A DNA stretch of 64,000 nt from Palsa-89 sp963824345 (GCA_963824345.1 CAWGOZ010000006.1:558001-622000), one strand, 5' to 3'. Shown: positions 34,603 to 43,271, counted from the stretch's first letter. Numbers and translations: made by a program. Notes: generated from the sequence alone by a model not told the origin.

Positions 34603-34872
34603 ATGCCGATTCGACTGGACTCAGCGAGCAGCGTTGAAGAATTCGGAAAGATAGTTTCGGACATTGGCCGTAGATGGTACCCTGACTATCCCTTGCTCCC
34701 CTGGTGCAGAGGCCAGGAAAGGTCGGACTAGCCACTCGTACCTAAACTATACCGCGGGAAACCGGACGATCTGGGAATGGAATATGAAATCCGGGAGGAA
34801 TTCTGCACCCGCGCGCCGGCGTTGTCCTACTACGCCAAGCCCAGCGACGACGCGCAATTGGTGAGGCCCTGA
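34603..34872 (+). pseudogene. FRG-domain gene remnant
   Basis: The frame starting at ATG 34603 reads SASSVEEFGKIVSDIG, then PLLPWCRGQERSD, the 'FRG' type signature (here WCRGQ). It meets an in-frame TAG at 34729-34731, then continues in the same frame as PLVPKLYRGKPDDLG and EYEIREEFCTRAPALSYYA until a TGA at 34870-34872. FRG-domain proteins normally go on to a conserved 'WLFLMQHYGLPTRLLDWT' block, which is absent. So there is one nonsense mutation and a 3' truncation. FRG domains occur in uncharacterised proteins often found in accessory and defence-like regions. The region 34437-34602 upstream holds nothing recognisable. Confidence 0.6.
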
Positions 34873-34899
34873 GCGCGTCTCAAAGAATGGGCTCGCTGT

Positions 34900-35181
34900 C
34901 TACCCGGCTTTCCTTGGCTTCGTCCTCGTCGACTGATCCTCGCTCAGCGCTCGCCCGAGCAGCGTTTTGATCACGGCCTGTCGGCTGATGTTGAGGCGAG
35001 CTGCACGAGCATCGAGCTCACGCAACATCCCTTGCGTCAGATCGACGTTGACCCGCCGAACCGGCCGGACAACGGTGAACTTGTTCGTAAAGTAGGCGGA
35101 GATATCTTCGCCTCCGGTCGCCATCTCAGCGATCTCGTCAGCAGTCGGCGCGCTCGGCTTTGGCTTAGATATTCTCGGCAT
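34900..35181 (-). CDS. CopG/BrnA-like ribbon-helix-helix antitoxin
   Basis: This encodes 93 residues. The C-terminal half, VNVDLTQGMLRELDARAARL followed by NISRQAVIKTLLGRALSE, is a ribbon-helix-helix DNA-binding domain of the CopG type. The N-terminal half (ADEIAEMATGGEDISAYFTN) is the toxin-binding type of extension seen in BrnA-like antitoxins. A strong ribosome-binding site (AGGAGGAGG) lies about nine bases before the start. It overlaps the damaged toxin-like frame at 35165-35377. The protein looks intact and would bind its own promoter. It carries a basic tail (TRTKPRKAG). Confidence 0.8.
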   Translation of the reverse strand: MPRISKPKPSAPTADEIAEMATGGEDISAYFTNKFTVVRPVRRVNVDLTQGMLRELDARAARLNISRQAVIKTLLGRALSEDQSTRTKPRKAG

Positions 35182-35377
35182 ACATTTGCTCCTCCTCCTG
35201 GGTGGCCTTCCATGCTGTGATGAGATGGAAGTACTCGCCCTCGGAGTCCTTCCTCATTTCGAATATCACGGAAGGGAGTTCTTCCCAGGTCTCAGCTTCC
35301 GTGAAGATGGCGTGGCCGAGCGCCCAAGCGCAATAACCGCCCTCCTTCGCATCGCGGACCTCGAAGACTAGCTCTAT
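35165..35377 (-). pseudogene. toxin-like remnant, HicB-type start joined to BrnT-type end
   Basis: The leftward frame from ATA at 35375-35377 to TAA at 35165-35167 reads IELVFEVRDAKEGGYCAWAL then GHAIFTEAETWEELP, the classic HicB-like N terminus. It continues FEMRKDSEGEYFHLITAWK and ATQEEEQMYAENI, the C-terminal strand of BrnT-like toxins. No ATG, GTG or TTG exists between the upstream TGA and the first HicB-like residue; the expected ATG is ATA. The frame overlaps the antitoxin start, the usual toxin-antitoxin layout. It is most simply read as a recombined or decayed toxin gene. The family matches are by eye. Confidence 0.45.
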
Positions 35378-35662
35378 GCCTCTAGAATACCTCGGTCACA
35401 ACACGGCACCGCCTTAATTCCCGGCCTCCTCAATCGTTTACCTCGTTCGGACCAAGCGCACGTCTCGCATCACTGCTACTCTCGATCCAAATGCGCCACA
35501 CAGCCACAACGTCTCACCAACAACCAATCACCAACAACCATTAAAAGGAATTTGTCGCGACCAAACACAAAACTACCCCTGATGCGCCACCCGGCCGGCT
35601 TGCCACCAACAACCAGCAACCAATAACCAACACCAGCGCAGGCCGCGCGGCGCGCAGCCAAG
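35378..35662. other. gene-free stretch with CCAACAACCA-type repeats
   Basis: No credible coding frame is seen here. Two similar low-complexity blocks, CACCAACAACCAATCACCAA at about 35515 and CACCAACAACCAGCAACCAA at about 35606, lie about 90 bases apart as imperfect direct repeats. The purine bias and lower GC differ from the flanks. The stretch separates the toxin-antitoxin remnants from the Kdo hydroxylase gene and may be the edge of a lost or deleted element. Confidence 0.5.
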
Positions 35663-36551
35663 CTACGCCAGTTGCCGCCCGCAAATCCCTTGCAATATCT
35701 CGATCGGCGCGTTCTCGCGCCGTGCCAAACTATCCCGCCGCACGATCACCGTCTGCTCCAATGCGTATCGCCCCGACAAAACCGAGTGCGGCACGACATC
35801 AGTGAACACCATCCAGGTCGAGTCCGGCGGAAACTCAAAGCGATACTTCGCGCAGCTCGCCTGATACTCTCCGTTGAATTTCAAATAATCGTGGAAGCCC
35901 AGCATGAACCGGTCATACGCCGATCGCTTCGCCTCCACTCCACCGAACGCACCCAACAAGCGGCTGCCAAACGATCCCTTCGGATGCCTCGCCACTTCCC
36001 CCAATCCCGCCTCGCTGGCGTACCGCGGCGCCAGCACGCCAAACGGGTCCGAACGTCTCCCACACGCGTGGCTTCGTTTGATGAATATTGGTGAAGAACC
36101 GCAGGATCAAGTCGCCGCCCGTCGGCCGCGTCGGAAACGCATCCACATGCAGCAGATCGTTGCGCTTCTTGGTCGCCAGATCCCGGCCCTCCTCCTCCTG
36201 CGGGCGAAAGCTCGCGAAATCGATACGCGCCTTCTCCATATATCGTGGCAACAGCTTCCACATGAACGCTAGCGCCCGCTCCGAGTACGTCCGCATGACT
36301 TCGCGCAATTTCGCGGGATCGGAAACCGCCGCCGGATCATACCCCGTAACTTTGTCCTCGGCCGGCCGATACGCGATGTTTTTATGATGGCTGCTGCTCG
36401 ATAGCCCCGTGCTCCGCAGCAGCTCGCGCTCCTCTTCGCCGAACGCGAACGGCGTGCGCGGAAAATACAGAACATTGCCCTGTTCGAGCGCAAGATAGTT
36501 TTCCTCGCGCGGCTGGATGTCGCTGACAGTGACTAGCTCCACGGCTTCCAT
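35663..36551 (-). CDS. kdoO: Kdo hydroxylase-like Fe(II)/2-oxoglutarate dioxygenase, frameshifted
   Basis: From the ATG at 36551 the first frame encodes LALEQGNVLYFPRTPFAFGE, then a KKRNDLLHVDAFPTRPTGGD block with the HxD iron ligands, then NIHQTKPRVWETFGP. It then loses sense near 36045. The next frame continues GVLAPRYASEAGLGEVARHP to FTDVVPHSVLSGRYALEQT, which has the distal iron-binding His and the Arg-containing end, stopping at 35663. Deleting one G in the GGG at 36045-36047 gives a complete protein of about 295 residues. KdoO hydroxylates Kdo in lipopolysaccharide to Ko. It is divergent from lutA. The long antisense frame over lutA is not part of the gene. Confidence 0.7.
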
Positions 36552-36584
36552 TTTAAGCTCCGCAGGGCATGTTAAACTCCCGTA

Positions 36585-37310
36585 TTGAGCACCCGCGTCT
36601 CCCTGTTTGTCACCTGCATCGTCGATCAGGCCTTCCCGCAGGTCGGCATCGCCATCACGCAAGTGCTGGAGCACCTCGGTTATCAGGTCGATTTCCCCGC
36701 GGCCCAGACCTGCTGCGGCCAGCCCGCCTTCAACTCCGGCTACCCGGATGAAGCGCGCACTATCGCCCGGCATTTCCTCAACGTGTTCCGCGATTGCGAG
36801 TACATCATCGTGCCCTCCGGCTCTTGCGCGTCCATGATCTCGCACCACTACGCGGACATCTTCCAGCACGATCCCAAGCTGCTCGCCGAGGTCCATCGGC
36901 TGGAGCCGCGAGTCTGGGAATTTTCGCGCTTCCTGCTCGAGGTGGCCGGTGTCGAGGATGTCGGCGCCAGGTTCAACGGCATCGTCACCTATCACGACAG
37001 CTGCCACGCCCTCCGCGAGCTGCGCATCAAAGCGGGCCCGCGAAAACTGCTCGCTCATGTCCAGGGGCTCACGCTCGCCGAAATGGATGTCGCGGAAGAA
37101 TGCTGCGGCTTCGGCGGCACGTTCTCCGTCAAATTCCCGGAGGTTTCCGGCGCCATGGCCCGCACCAAGATCGATTCCATCCAGAAAACCGGCGCATCCA
37201 CCATCGTCTCCATCGACTCCAGTTGCCTCATGCAACTCCAGGGAGTGATCGATCGCGCCGGACTGCCCCTCCGCACCTTGCATCTGGCCGAGGTCCTGGC
37301 ATCCCGATGA
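36585..37310 (+). CDS. lutA: L-lactate dehydrogenase complex subunit LutA (YkgE family)
   Basis: This encodes 241 residues. The start is a TTG at 36585; an ATG at 36569 is out of frame. The protein has two copies of the CCG domain (cysteine-rich), with TCCGQPAFNSGY at about residues 43-54 and CCGFGGTFSVKFPE near residue 170, which bind an Fe-S or zinc site. This is the LutA/YkgE subunit of the LutABC lactate utilisation complex, which oxidises L-lactate to pyruvate without a classic flavoprotein. It is followed after 13 bases by lutB. The ribosome-binding site is weak. Confidence 0.9.
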   Translation: MSTRVSLFVTCIVDQAFPQVGIAITQVLEHLGYQVDFPAAQTCCGQPAFNSGYPDEARTIARHFLNVFRDCEYIIVPSGSCASMISHHYADIFQHDPKLLAEVHRLEPRVWEFSRFLLEVAGVEDVGARFNGIVTYHDSCHALRELRIKAGPRKLLAHVQGLTLAEMDVAEECCGFGGTFSVKFPEVSGAMARTKIDSIQKTGASTIVSIDSSCLMQLQGVIDRAGLPLRTLHLAEVLASR

Positions 37311-37323
37311 GGCCTTCCAAGAA

Positions 37324-38730
37324 ATGAACGCTCCGGAAACTGAAATTCAAGAGTCGCTCGGCGATCCCCGGTTGCAGCTCGCTATTTATACTGCCACGCG
37401 CCGCTTAATCGATCATCGAGCCGGCGTGGTCAGCGGCGAAGTGCTGCCGCATTATCAGGATCTTCGCAACGAAGCCAACGCCATCAAGAAACACACCATC
37501 GAGAATCTCGATTACTATCTCGAACAACTGGAAGCGAATGTAATCGCGCACGGCGGCAAGGTCGTCTTCTGCCGTAATGGCCAGGAAGTCGCCGACTTCG
37601 TCCTCGATCTGGCCAAGAAGCGCGGCGCGCACCTCATGGTCAAATCGAAATCCATGACCACCGAGGAAATCCACTTCAACGAGCGCCTCGAAAAGCATCA
37701 CCTGGAAGCGGTCGAGACCGATCTGGGCGAGTACATCCTCCAGTTGGCCCACCAGCGTCCGTATCACATCGTCGCGCCCGCGCTGCACCTGACGCGGTAT
37801 GACGTCGCTGACCTTTTTACCAAGGAACTGGGCGCCGAGAACGAAGTGGTCATCGAGAAACAAACCAAGATCGCCCGCGGGGTGTTGCGCCAGAAGTTTC
37901 TCCAAGCCGACATCGGCGTCAGCGGCGCTAATTTCCTGATCGCCGATTCGGGCGCGGTCGTAGTCGTGGAAAATGAAGGCAACGCGCGCCTCAGCACCTC
38001 GACGCCCAAGATCCACATCGCCATCGCCGGCATCGAGAAGCTGATTCCGCGCGCGCAGGATCTAGCGGTATTCCTGAACCTGCTGGGCCGCAGCGCCACC
38101 GGCCAGCCGCTCACCGTCTACACCTCGTTCCTGTCCGGTCCGCGGCGCGACGCCGAAATCGACGGCCCGGACGAGTTTTACTTGGTCCTGCTCGACAACG
38201 GCCGCACCAAGTTGCTCCAAGATCCGGAAAAGCGCCAGTCGCTTTATTGCATCCGCTGCGGCGCGTGCCTCAATCATTGCCCGGTCTACCGCAAAATCGG
38301 CGGCCACAATTATCCATGGATTTACTCGGGGCCCATCGGCGCCATCATCACGCCGCAGTTTCACGGGGTCACTGAGAATACCTGGCTGCCCTTCGCGTCC
38401 AGCCTGTGCGGCGCTTGCGCCGAGGTGTGCCCGGTAAAAATCGAAATTCCGAAATTGTTGATCAAACTGCGCGAGGAAGTCACGGAAGCCCGGCGTCGAA
38501 GTCAGTCGGGCGATCTGGAACGTTTCGCTTTCCGGCTCTTTGCGTGGGTCGCCACGCATCCCAGGATTTATCTGCTGCTGGCCAGCCTGGCTTCGCTATT
38601 CTTTCCGCTGGTCCCGCGCATCGGTCCGCTGAAGAAATGGGCCAGCCAGAGGACCTTGCCGGAGCCAGCTCACCAAAGCTTCCATCAATATTGGGCCGGC
38701 CGGGTTCACCAGTCGAAAGGCTCGGAATGA
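37324..38730 (+). CDS. lutB: L-lactate dehydrogenase complex Fe-S subunit LutB
   Basis: This encodes 468 residues. The N-terminal two thirds match the LutB/YkgF core (AHLMVKSKSMTTEEIHFNE, ADIGVSGANFLIADSGAVVV). Two [4Fe-4S] motifs lie at about residues 310-325 (CIRCGACLNHCPVY) and 360-372 (CGACAEVCPVKI). A hydrophobic segment (about 413-435) near the C terminus could be membrane-associated. LutB passes electrons from lactate oxidation toward quinone, and in other bacteria the operon is induced by lactate. It follows lutA and overlaps lutC by ATGA. Confidence 0.93.
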   Translation: MNAPETEIQESLGDPRLQLAIYTATRRLIDHRAGVVSGEVLPHYQDLRNEANAIKKHTIENLDYYLEQLEANVIAHGGKVVFCRNGQEVADFVLDLAKKRGAHLMVKSKSMTTEEIHFNERLEKHHLEAVETDLGEYILQLAHQRPYHIVAPALHLTRYDVADLFTKELGAENEVVIEKQTKIARGVLRQKFLQADIGVSGANFLIADSGAVVVVENEGNARLSTSTPKIHIAIAGIEKLIPRAQDLAVFLNLLGRSATGQPLTVYTSFLSGPRRDAEIDGPDEFYLVLLDNGRTKLLQDPEKRQSLYCIRCGACLNHCPVYRKIGGHNYPWIYSGPIGAIITPQFHGVTENTWLPFASSLCGACAEVCPVKIEIPKLLIKLREEVTEARRRSQSGDLERFAFRLFAWVATHPRIYLLLASLASLFFPLVPRIGPLKKWASQRTLPEPAHQSFHQYWAGRVHQSKGSE

Positions 38731-39383
38731 CCGCGCGCGATCAAATCCTCGGCGACATTCGCAGGGCGTTAGGCAGGGCCCCGGGCCAGCCTCCTCGATT
38801 CGAAGAAGCGCCTCTTGCGGCCCCCGCGTTGCGAGTTCCTTTGACGGACCGCAATCTCTATGCCGATCTGTTCGGACTCAAGTTCGAAGCCTTGGGGGGG
38901 AAACTGATTCGGGTTCGGGATACCGCCGCAGTCGCTCCCGTTCTCGTGGAACTGTTGTCCCAGAAAAGCGCCATCGCGTCCAACGCGCCTTTCTTGCGCA
39001 AATGCGGCGTCACTGGGCTCCCGCAGGTTCACTCCGCCTTCACCGACCGCGAGGAGTTAAAGGCAGCCTGCGCCGCCGCCGACATCGGAATCACCAGTGT
39101 CGATTACGCCCTGGCCGCCACCGGCACTTTCGTGATGCTCTCCAGCCACCAGGAAGCCCGGCTCATTTCGCTGCTGCCGCCCGTCCACATCGCCATCTTC
39201 CCGCGCTCGCGCATTCTCGCGAATCTGGATGAACTGCTCGGCATTCTTCCCCGCCCCGCCGACCAAAGCAGCTCCATGGTTTTGATTACCGGCCCCAGCC
39301 GTACCGCCGATATCGAACAGATCCTGGTTCGCGGCGTGCACGGCCCCGGTGAAGTATACGCTGTCATCGTGGATGAAAAGTAA
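38727..39383 (+). CDS. lutC: L-lactate dehydrogenase complex subunit LutC
   Basis: This encodes 218 residues from the ATG at 38727 overlapping the lutB stop; the frame is open further upstream but overlaps lutB. The sequence matches the LUD domain (LutC/YkgG), with GITSVDYALAATGTFVMLSS and the terminal MVLITGPSRTADIEQILVRG and VHGPGEVYAVIVDE. It completes a full lutABC operon. No LutP-type permease or LutR regulator adjoins it; the MFS and OPT genes that follow run leftward. Confidence 0.93.
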   Translation: MTARDQILGDIRRALGRAPGQPPRFEEAPLAAPALRVPLTDRNLYADLFGLKFEALGGKLIRVRDTAAVAPVLVELLSQKSAIASNAPFLRKCGVTGLPQVHSAFTDREELKAACAAADIGITSVDYALAATGTFVMLSSHQEARLISLLPPVHIAIFPRSRILANLDELLGILPRPADQSSSMVLITGPSRTADIEQILVRGVHGPGEVYAVIVDEK

Positions 39384-41348
39384 TTACTCGCGGGCCGGAA
39401 TGCGGATCAACACGTAAGCGATCGCGGCGAATCCCAACACCGACAGCCAGCCTCCCCAAGCCGCGTAGAAGCTGAAAGTCGCGATGGACGGAAGCCCCGT
39501 GAGGAACACCACGGCCAGCAGGATGCCGACGATGGCTTCCCCCGCGATCAGACCGGACGCCAGCAGAGTGCCCTTCTCTTCGATGATGACTTTCTCTTCA
39601 GGGCTGCGTCGAACGATGGCGCGATTCAGAATCCACTTGATCAATCCCCCTACAAAAATGGCCGAACTGGTGCTGAAAGGCAGATACATTCCGACCGCGA
39701 TCAACATCGGCGAGCGAGCCCCGCACAGTAGCAGTGCAACTCCAAAGGCCGCGCCGATTCCCAGCAGTCCCCAGGCCATCTGGCCGCCCACGATTCCTTT
39801 GGCAAGCTGCGCCATCAAGCCCGCCTGAGGCGCCGGGAGCGCGCGGCCGCCGATGCCGCCGGTATCCAGATTGGCTTGATGCAGCGCGATGATCGGTCCC
39901 ATTAAAAAGAACGCGAGCAAAATCACGGATAGGATTTCGACCAGCTCCATTTTCCAGGGCGTCCCTCCCAGCAGATGCCCCGCCTTCAAGTCTTGAATCA
40001 GCGATCCGGAAACCGAACAAGCCACGCAAACCACTGCGGCCACGCCCAGCACGGCCGCGACCCCCGCCAATCCGGTGACGCCGATGGTCAGCATCACCAG
40101 CGCCGCGATGATCAATGCGGCCAATGTCAATCCCGAGAGCGGCTGGTTCGAGCTGCCGACCAATCCGACCAGATAGCCGCCGATGGCCGAAAGCAGAAAT
40201 CCGGTGACGGTCATGATGATGGCGGCCACAATGGCGGAGAAGATTCCGTGCGTGAAGTAGTAGTAAATGGCGGTAATCGGAATCAGAAGCACGGCGGTGC
40301 AGAGGATCACCCAACGCGGCGGAATATCGCGCTCGGTGCGATCCAGCGTTTTGGCTTCGTACGATGCCGCGGCCGAGGCGCTGAAGATCCCGCACAGCGA
40401 ACTCCATAGCGATTCGCGCATGGAGTACATGGTGCTGGCGGCGCCCACCAGCATGGTGCCGACCGCGATCGGACGAACCACGTTGAACCAAACCGTGTTG
40501 GCGGCTACCGCCGGATCGTTGGTCCCGATGCGGCGCGGCAGATCCGGATCGAAGAACAGCAGCAGCGGGATCAGGATCCACCAGGCGATGATTCCGCCGG
40601 CGACGTTGATGGACGCGAGTTCGGGTCCGATGATGTAGCCGATGCCGATGAGCGCGGGCGACAGGCTGGGCGTGGACCATGGAATGCCGCCGAAATGCGT
40701 GACATCGCCGATGGGCTTCTTTTCGATGTCGAAGTGCTCGATCACCGAGCGCGGGAAGCGGAGAAAGCCTTCCACGTATTCGCGGAAGATCTGCGCGCCT
40801 TTTTCGTCTGTCAGAACTTCGATGAGTCCGCCGAATCCCAACGCGCCGAAGATGTAGCGCGGTGCATTGCTGGCCGAAGCTTCACCGGCCTTGACAATTT
40901 CGTAGCTGGCCACGCTCTCGGGCCACGGCAGCGGCGCGTCCACGCATAGCGGGCGGCGCAAGAGAATGATGAAGAATACGCCGATCAGCCCGCCGACCAG
41001 CAGAACCAGCGTGGCTTCCCAATAGTGCGAGCGCAAATCGCTCCACAGGCGCTGGCCTCCGATTTCGACCATCATGAACGCCGGGATGGTGAAGATGGCG
41101 CCGGCCACCAGCGCTTCTCCCACCGAGGCAGCGGTGCGCGTGATGTTCTGCTCCAGGATGCCGCCGCGAAACCACGGGATGCGAAACAGCGCCATCGCGA
41201 TCACGGCCGCGGGAATAGTAGCGGCGACGGTTTGGCCGGCTTTCATTCCCAAGTAAGCATTAGCCGATCCAAAAACGAAGGCCAGAAATATGCCCAGCGC
41301 CACTGCCTTTACGGTCATCTCCGGCGGCGCCTTCACGGGGATTTGCAC
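39384..41348 (-). CDS. OPT-family oligopeptide/metal-chelate transporter
   Basis: A 654-residue membrane protein with about 15 hydrophobic helices. The N terminus GSANAYLGMKAGQTVAATIP is the OPT family signature, followed by the ITRTAASVGEALVAGAIFTI block. Members take up small peptides or siderophore-like chelates by proton symport. It starts at a GTG (41348) with no strong ribosome-binding site, ten bases after the end of the MFS gene upstream on the same strand. Substrate not predictable. Confidence 0.93.
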   Translation of the reverse strand: MQIPVKAPPEMTVKAVALGIFLAFVFGSANAYLGMKAGQTVAATIPAAVIAMALFRIPWFRGGILEQNITRTAASVGEALVAGAIFTIPAFMMVEIGGQRLWSDLRSHYWEATLVLLVGGLIGVFFIILLRRPLCVDAPLPWPESVASYEIVKAGEASASNAPRYIFGALGFGGLIEVLTDEKGAQIFREYVEGFLRFPRSVIEHFDIEKKPIGDVTHFGGIPWSTPSLSPALIGIGYIIGPELASINVAGGIIAWWILIPLLLFFDPDLPRRIGTNDPAVAANTVWFNVVRPIAVGTMLVGAASTMYSMRESLWSSLCGIFSASAAASYEAKTLDRTERDIPPRWVILCTAVLLIPITAIYYYFTHGIFSAIVAAIIMTVTGFLLSAIGGYLVGLVGSSNQPLSGLTLAALIIAALVMLTIGVTGLAGVAAVLGVAAVVCVACSVSGSLIQDLKAGHLLGGTPWKMELVEILSVILLAFFLMGPIIALHQANLDTGGIGGRALPAPQAGLMAQLAKGIVGGQMAWGLLGIGAAFGVALLLCGARSPMLIAVGMYLPFSTSSAIFVGGLIKWILNRAIVRRSPEEKVIIEEKGTLLASGLIAGEAIVGILLAVVFLTGLPSIATFSFYAAWGGWLSVLGFAAIAYVLIRIPARE

Positions 41349-41357
41349 TTACGAATG

Positions 41358-42608
41358 TTACCGCAGCTGGGAAACGATTCGCGGGTTAGGCCGGGTTTCT
41401 GGAATCAAGTGGTGCGTGGCGTCGATCTTGAACCACAACAGAGCTCCGATCAAAAGCAGCACCGCCATCGGGATGAATGGGACATCGTAGTTGCCGTAGC
41501 GATTGACCAGATAGCCGAACAGCACCGACGACGCCAGCGAGCCTACCTGCGACGCGGTATTGAACGCACCAATCACCGCACCGGCGTACCTCCCGCCGAT
41601 ATCCAGGCCCACGGCACAAGCCGCCGGCTGCTGCAAGGTGACACCACCGCAGAGCAGCGAGAGGAAGATCAAAGCCAAAAGCCTGTCCTTCGTGAGCAGC
41701 ACCGCCACCGCAAACAGCGCCGCGCTCCCCATACCCACCAAGCCGATCGATCGTCGGCCCCACTTCAGCCCGAGTCTTCGCACCAGCGCATTACTGGCCA
41801 TTCCGCCACATCCGTTCGCGCCCGCAGCCACGAGATACGGCAGTGTGGACAACGGCAGATCACTTTCGCTGTAACCGCGCCCTTTCACCAGGTAAGTATG
41901 GAACCAGGACTGGAAGAAGAAGATGGCATAGAAGTAGCAGAAAGCAACTGCCATGAGCGCCCACAGGTTGCCGGAGCGCAGGGCAATCTTCCAGGGCAGG
42001 CCATGGTCCGCCTTAGCGACCAGATCGCCAGTATCCTCCAACTCAGCTTGGCTGACACCGGCTTTCTCCGCCGGAGAATCGCGAAACCAGCGATACCAGA
42101 CCGCGCTCCAGGCTACACCCAACAAGCCGAACGCGTAAAACGATGCTCGCCATCCGTAACGCACCTGGATGGGCACTACCAGCAAGGGGGCGAATGCTCC
42201 GCCCAGTTGGCTGGCCATCAGGACGATTCCAAAAGCCCGCCCGCGCTCGCGAACCGGAAACCAGCGCGCCACCGCGACCGAAGTATTGGGAAATGCCCCC
42301 GCTTCGCCCATCCCGAAGAAAAAACGGGTGGCGAGCAGCGGATAGTACCCGGTGACTGCGCCGGTCAGCGAAGTGAATGCGGACCACCACAACACGATCC
42401 GCGTGAGCACGCGGCGCGGCCCAATACGGTCGCCAAGAATGCCGGTGGGGATCTCAAAGACGGCGTATGCGAACGCGAACACGCCAGTGACCCAGCCCCA
42501 ACCTACCGGACCGATATGCAGCGCCTCCTGCATGCGCGGCCCAGCCACCGAAATACACACGCGGTCCAGGTAAGTGATGACCATCAGCAGGGACAGGAGC
42601 CCCAACAC
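41358..42608 (-). CDS. MFS transporter, anion:cation symporter-like
   Basis: This encodes about 416 residues if started at the GTG at 42608; 12 hydrophobic helices follow. The N-terminal motif LMVITYLDRVCISVAGPRMQ and the loop GDRIGPRRVLTR are typical of the ACS branch of the major facilitator superfamily, which takes up organic acids and sugar acids. Alignment to the family suggests the natural start is slightly upstream, at codon ACG (42626), preceded by a seven-G run that would serve as ribosome-binding site. The usual family start MKYRNR would need ATG there. A TTG at 42668 is a third option. It follows the Uma2 gene on the same strand. Confidence 0.88.
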   Translation of the reverse strand: MLGLLSLLMVITYLDRVCISVAGPRMQEALHIGPVGWGWVTGVFAFAYAVFEIPTGILGDRIGPRRVLTRIVLWWSAFTSLTGAVTGYYPLLATRFFFGMGEAGAFPNTSVAVARWFPVRERGRAFGIVLMASQLGGAFAPLLVVPIQVRYGWRASFYAFGLLGVAWSAVWYRWFRDSPAEKAGVSQAELEDTGDLVAKADHGLPWKIALRSGNLWALMAVAFCYFYAIFFFQSWFHTYLVKGRGYSESDLPLSTLPYLVAAGANGCGGMASNALVRRLGLKWGRRSIGLVGMGSAALFAVAVLLTKDRLLALIFLSLLCGGVTLQQPAACAVGLDIGGRYAGAVIGAFNTASQVGSLASSVLFGYLVNRYGNYDVPFIPMAVLLLIGALLWFKIDATHHLIPETRPNPRIVSQLR

Positions 42609-42645
42609 CCGGTTGCGGTATTTCGTTGTTTGTCCCCCCCAGTGA

Positions 42646-43251
42646 TTATGCGCCGAAAGCGTTCGCAACGCGGAATTCGGTGTGTAGCGAGGCCAGTGGA
42701 CACACGGTTTCGTGCTCGCCATAAGCCGTGACTGACCGGTACAGCCCTTCGTGAGGGTCGCGATGCACAATCAAGCGGCGTGCCGCGATATCCACCACCC
42801 AGTATTCGACGATTCCGGCCCGGGCGTATAGCTCGGCCTTGGTGGTCAGGTCGAAGCCGAGAGTCGAATCCGAGATCTCGACCACCAGGCGAAGATCGCC
42901 CGGCCGCGGATTGGCATCCTGGAACTCGCTCGACGGCTTCGTGAGCACGATCAGGTCGGGTTCGGGTTCGTTGGTGGGGTTATCCTCTGGAGCGACGTCG
43001 ATTGGCGCTTCCGGATTCACAAACTGTTCACCGAAAGTGCGCACCAACCAGGCTTGTACGGCGACAAGGGCATTCACGTGGAAACGCTTCTTGCCCATCT
43101 TGCTGATCAATTCTCCTTGGACCAGTTCCAAGCGCTGCCGGTCCCACAGTCCGGAGGACTCGAGCGCGGCGCATTCCGCGCGAGTCCAGCGCTTGCGCGG
43201 AGGGTCAATAGGGACTGGGCGATAGGGCCGGCTGGTAATGACTGTCGGCAT
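42646..43251 (-). CDS. Uma2 family (DUF820) putative endonuclease-fold protein
   Basis: This encodes 201 residues. The core ELVQGELISKMGKKRFHVNA, EPDLIVLT and LRLVVEISDSTLGFDLTTK followed by LYARAGIVEYWVVDI matches the Uma2/DUF820 PD-(D/E)xK fold family, with the acidic residues and lysine of the restriction-like site present. Such proteins are multi-copy in cyanobacteria and acidobacteria and their role is unknown. The start is only about five bases from a -10-like element, so the transcript may be nearly leaderless. It is upstream of the MFS gene on the same strand. Confidence 0.88.
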   Translation of the reverse strand: MPTVITSRPYRPVPIDPPRKRWTRAECAALESSGLWDRQRLELVQGELISKMGKKRFHVNALVAVQAWLVRTFGEQFVNPEAPIDVAPEDNPTNEPEPDLIVLTKPSSEFQDANPRPGDLRLVVEISDSTLGFDLTTKAELYARAGIVEYWVVDIAARRLIVHRDPHEGLYRSVTAYGEHETVCPLASLHTEFRVANAFGA

Positions 43252-43258
43252 TGAATAC

Positions 43259-43264
43259 TATAAT
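43259..43264 (+). promoter_or_regulatory. consensus -10 in a short divergent intergenic region
   Basis: TATAAT lies exactly eight bases before the ATG at 43272, so the transcript would start at or next to the start codon (leaderless). On the other strand the same bases read TATTAT and TATAGT, immediately before the Uma2 ATG at 43251. No good -35 was found for either direction. Confidence 0.4.
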
Positions 43265-43271
43265 AGACCCA

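Noticed and set aside
35913..37283. 456-residue leftward frame
   Set aside because: Its first half is antisense to lutA and its last part is the wrong frame after the Kdo hydroxylase frameshift; only the middle belongs to a real gene.
41025..42731. 568-residue rightward frame opposite the OPT and MFS genes
   Set aside because: It is antisense to two clear transporters and is rich in Arg/Gln/His without any domain.
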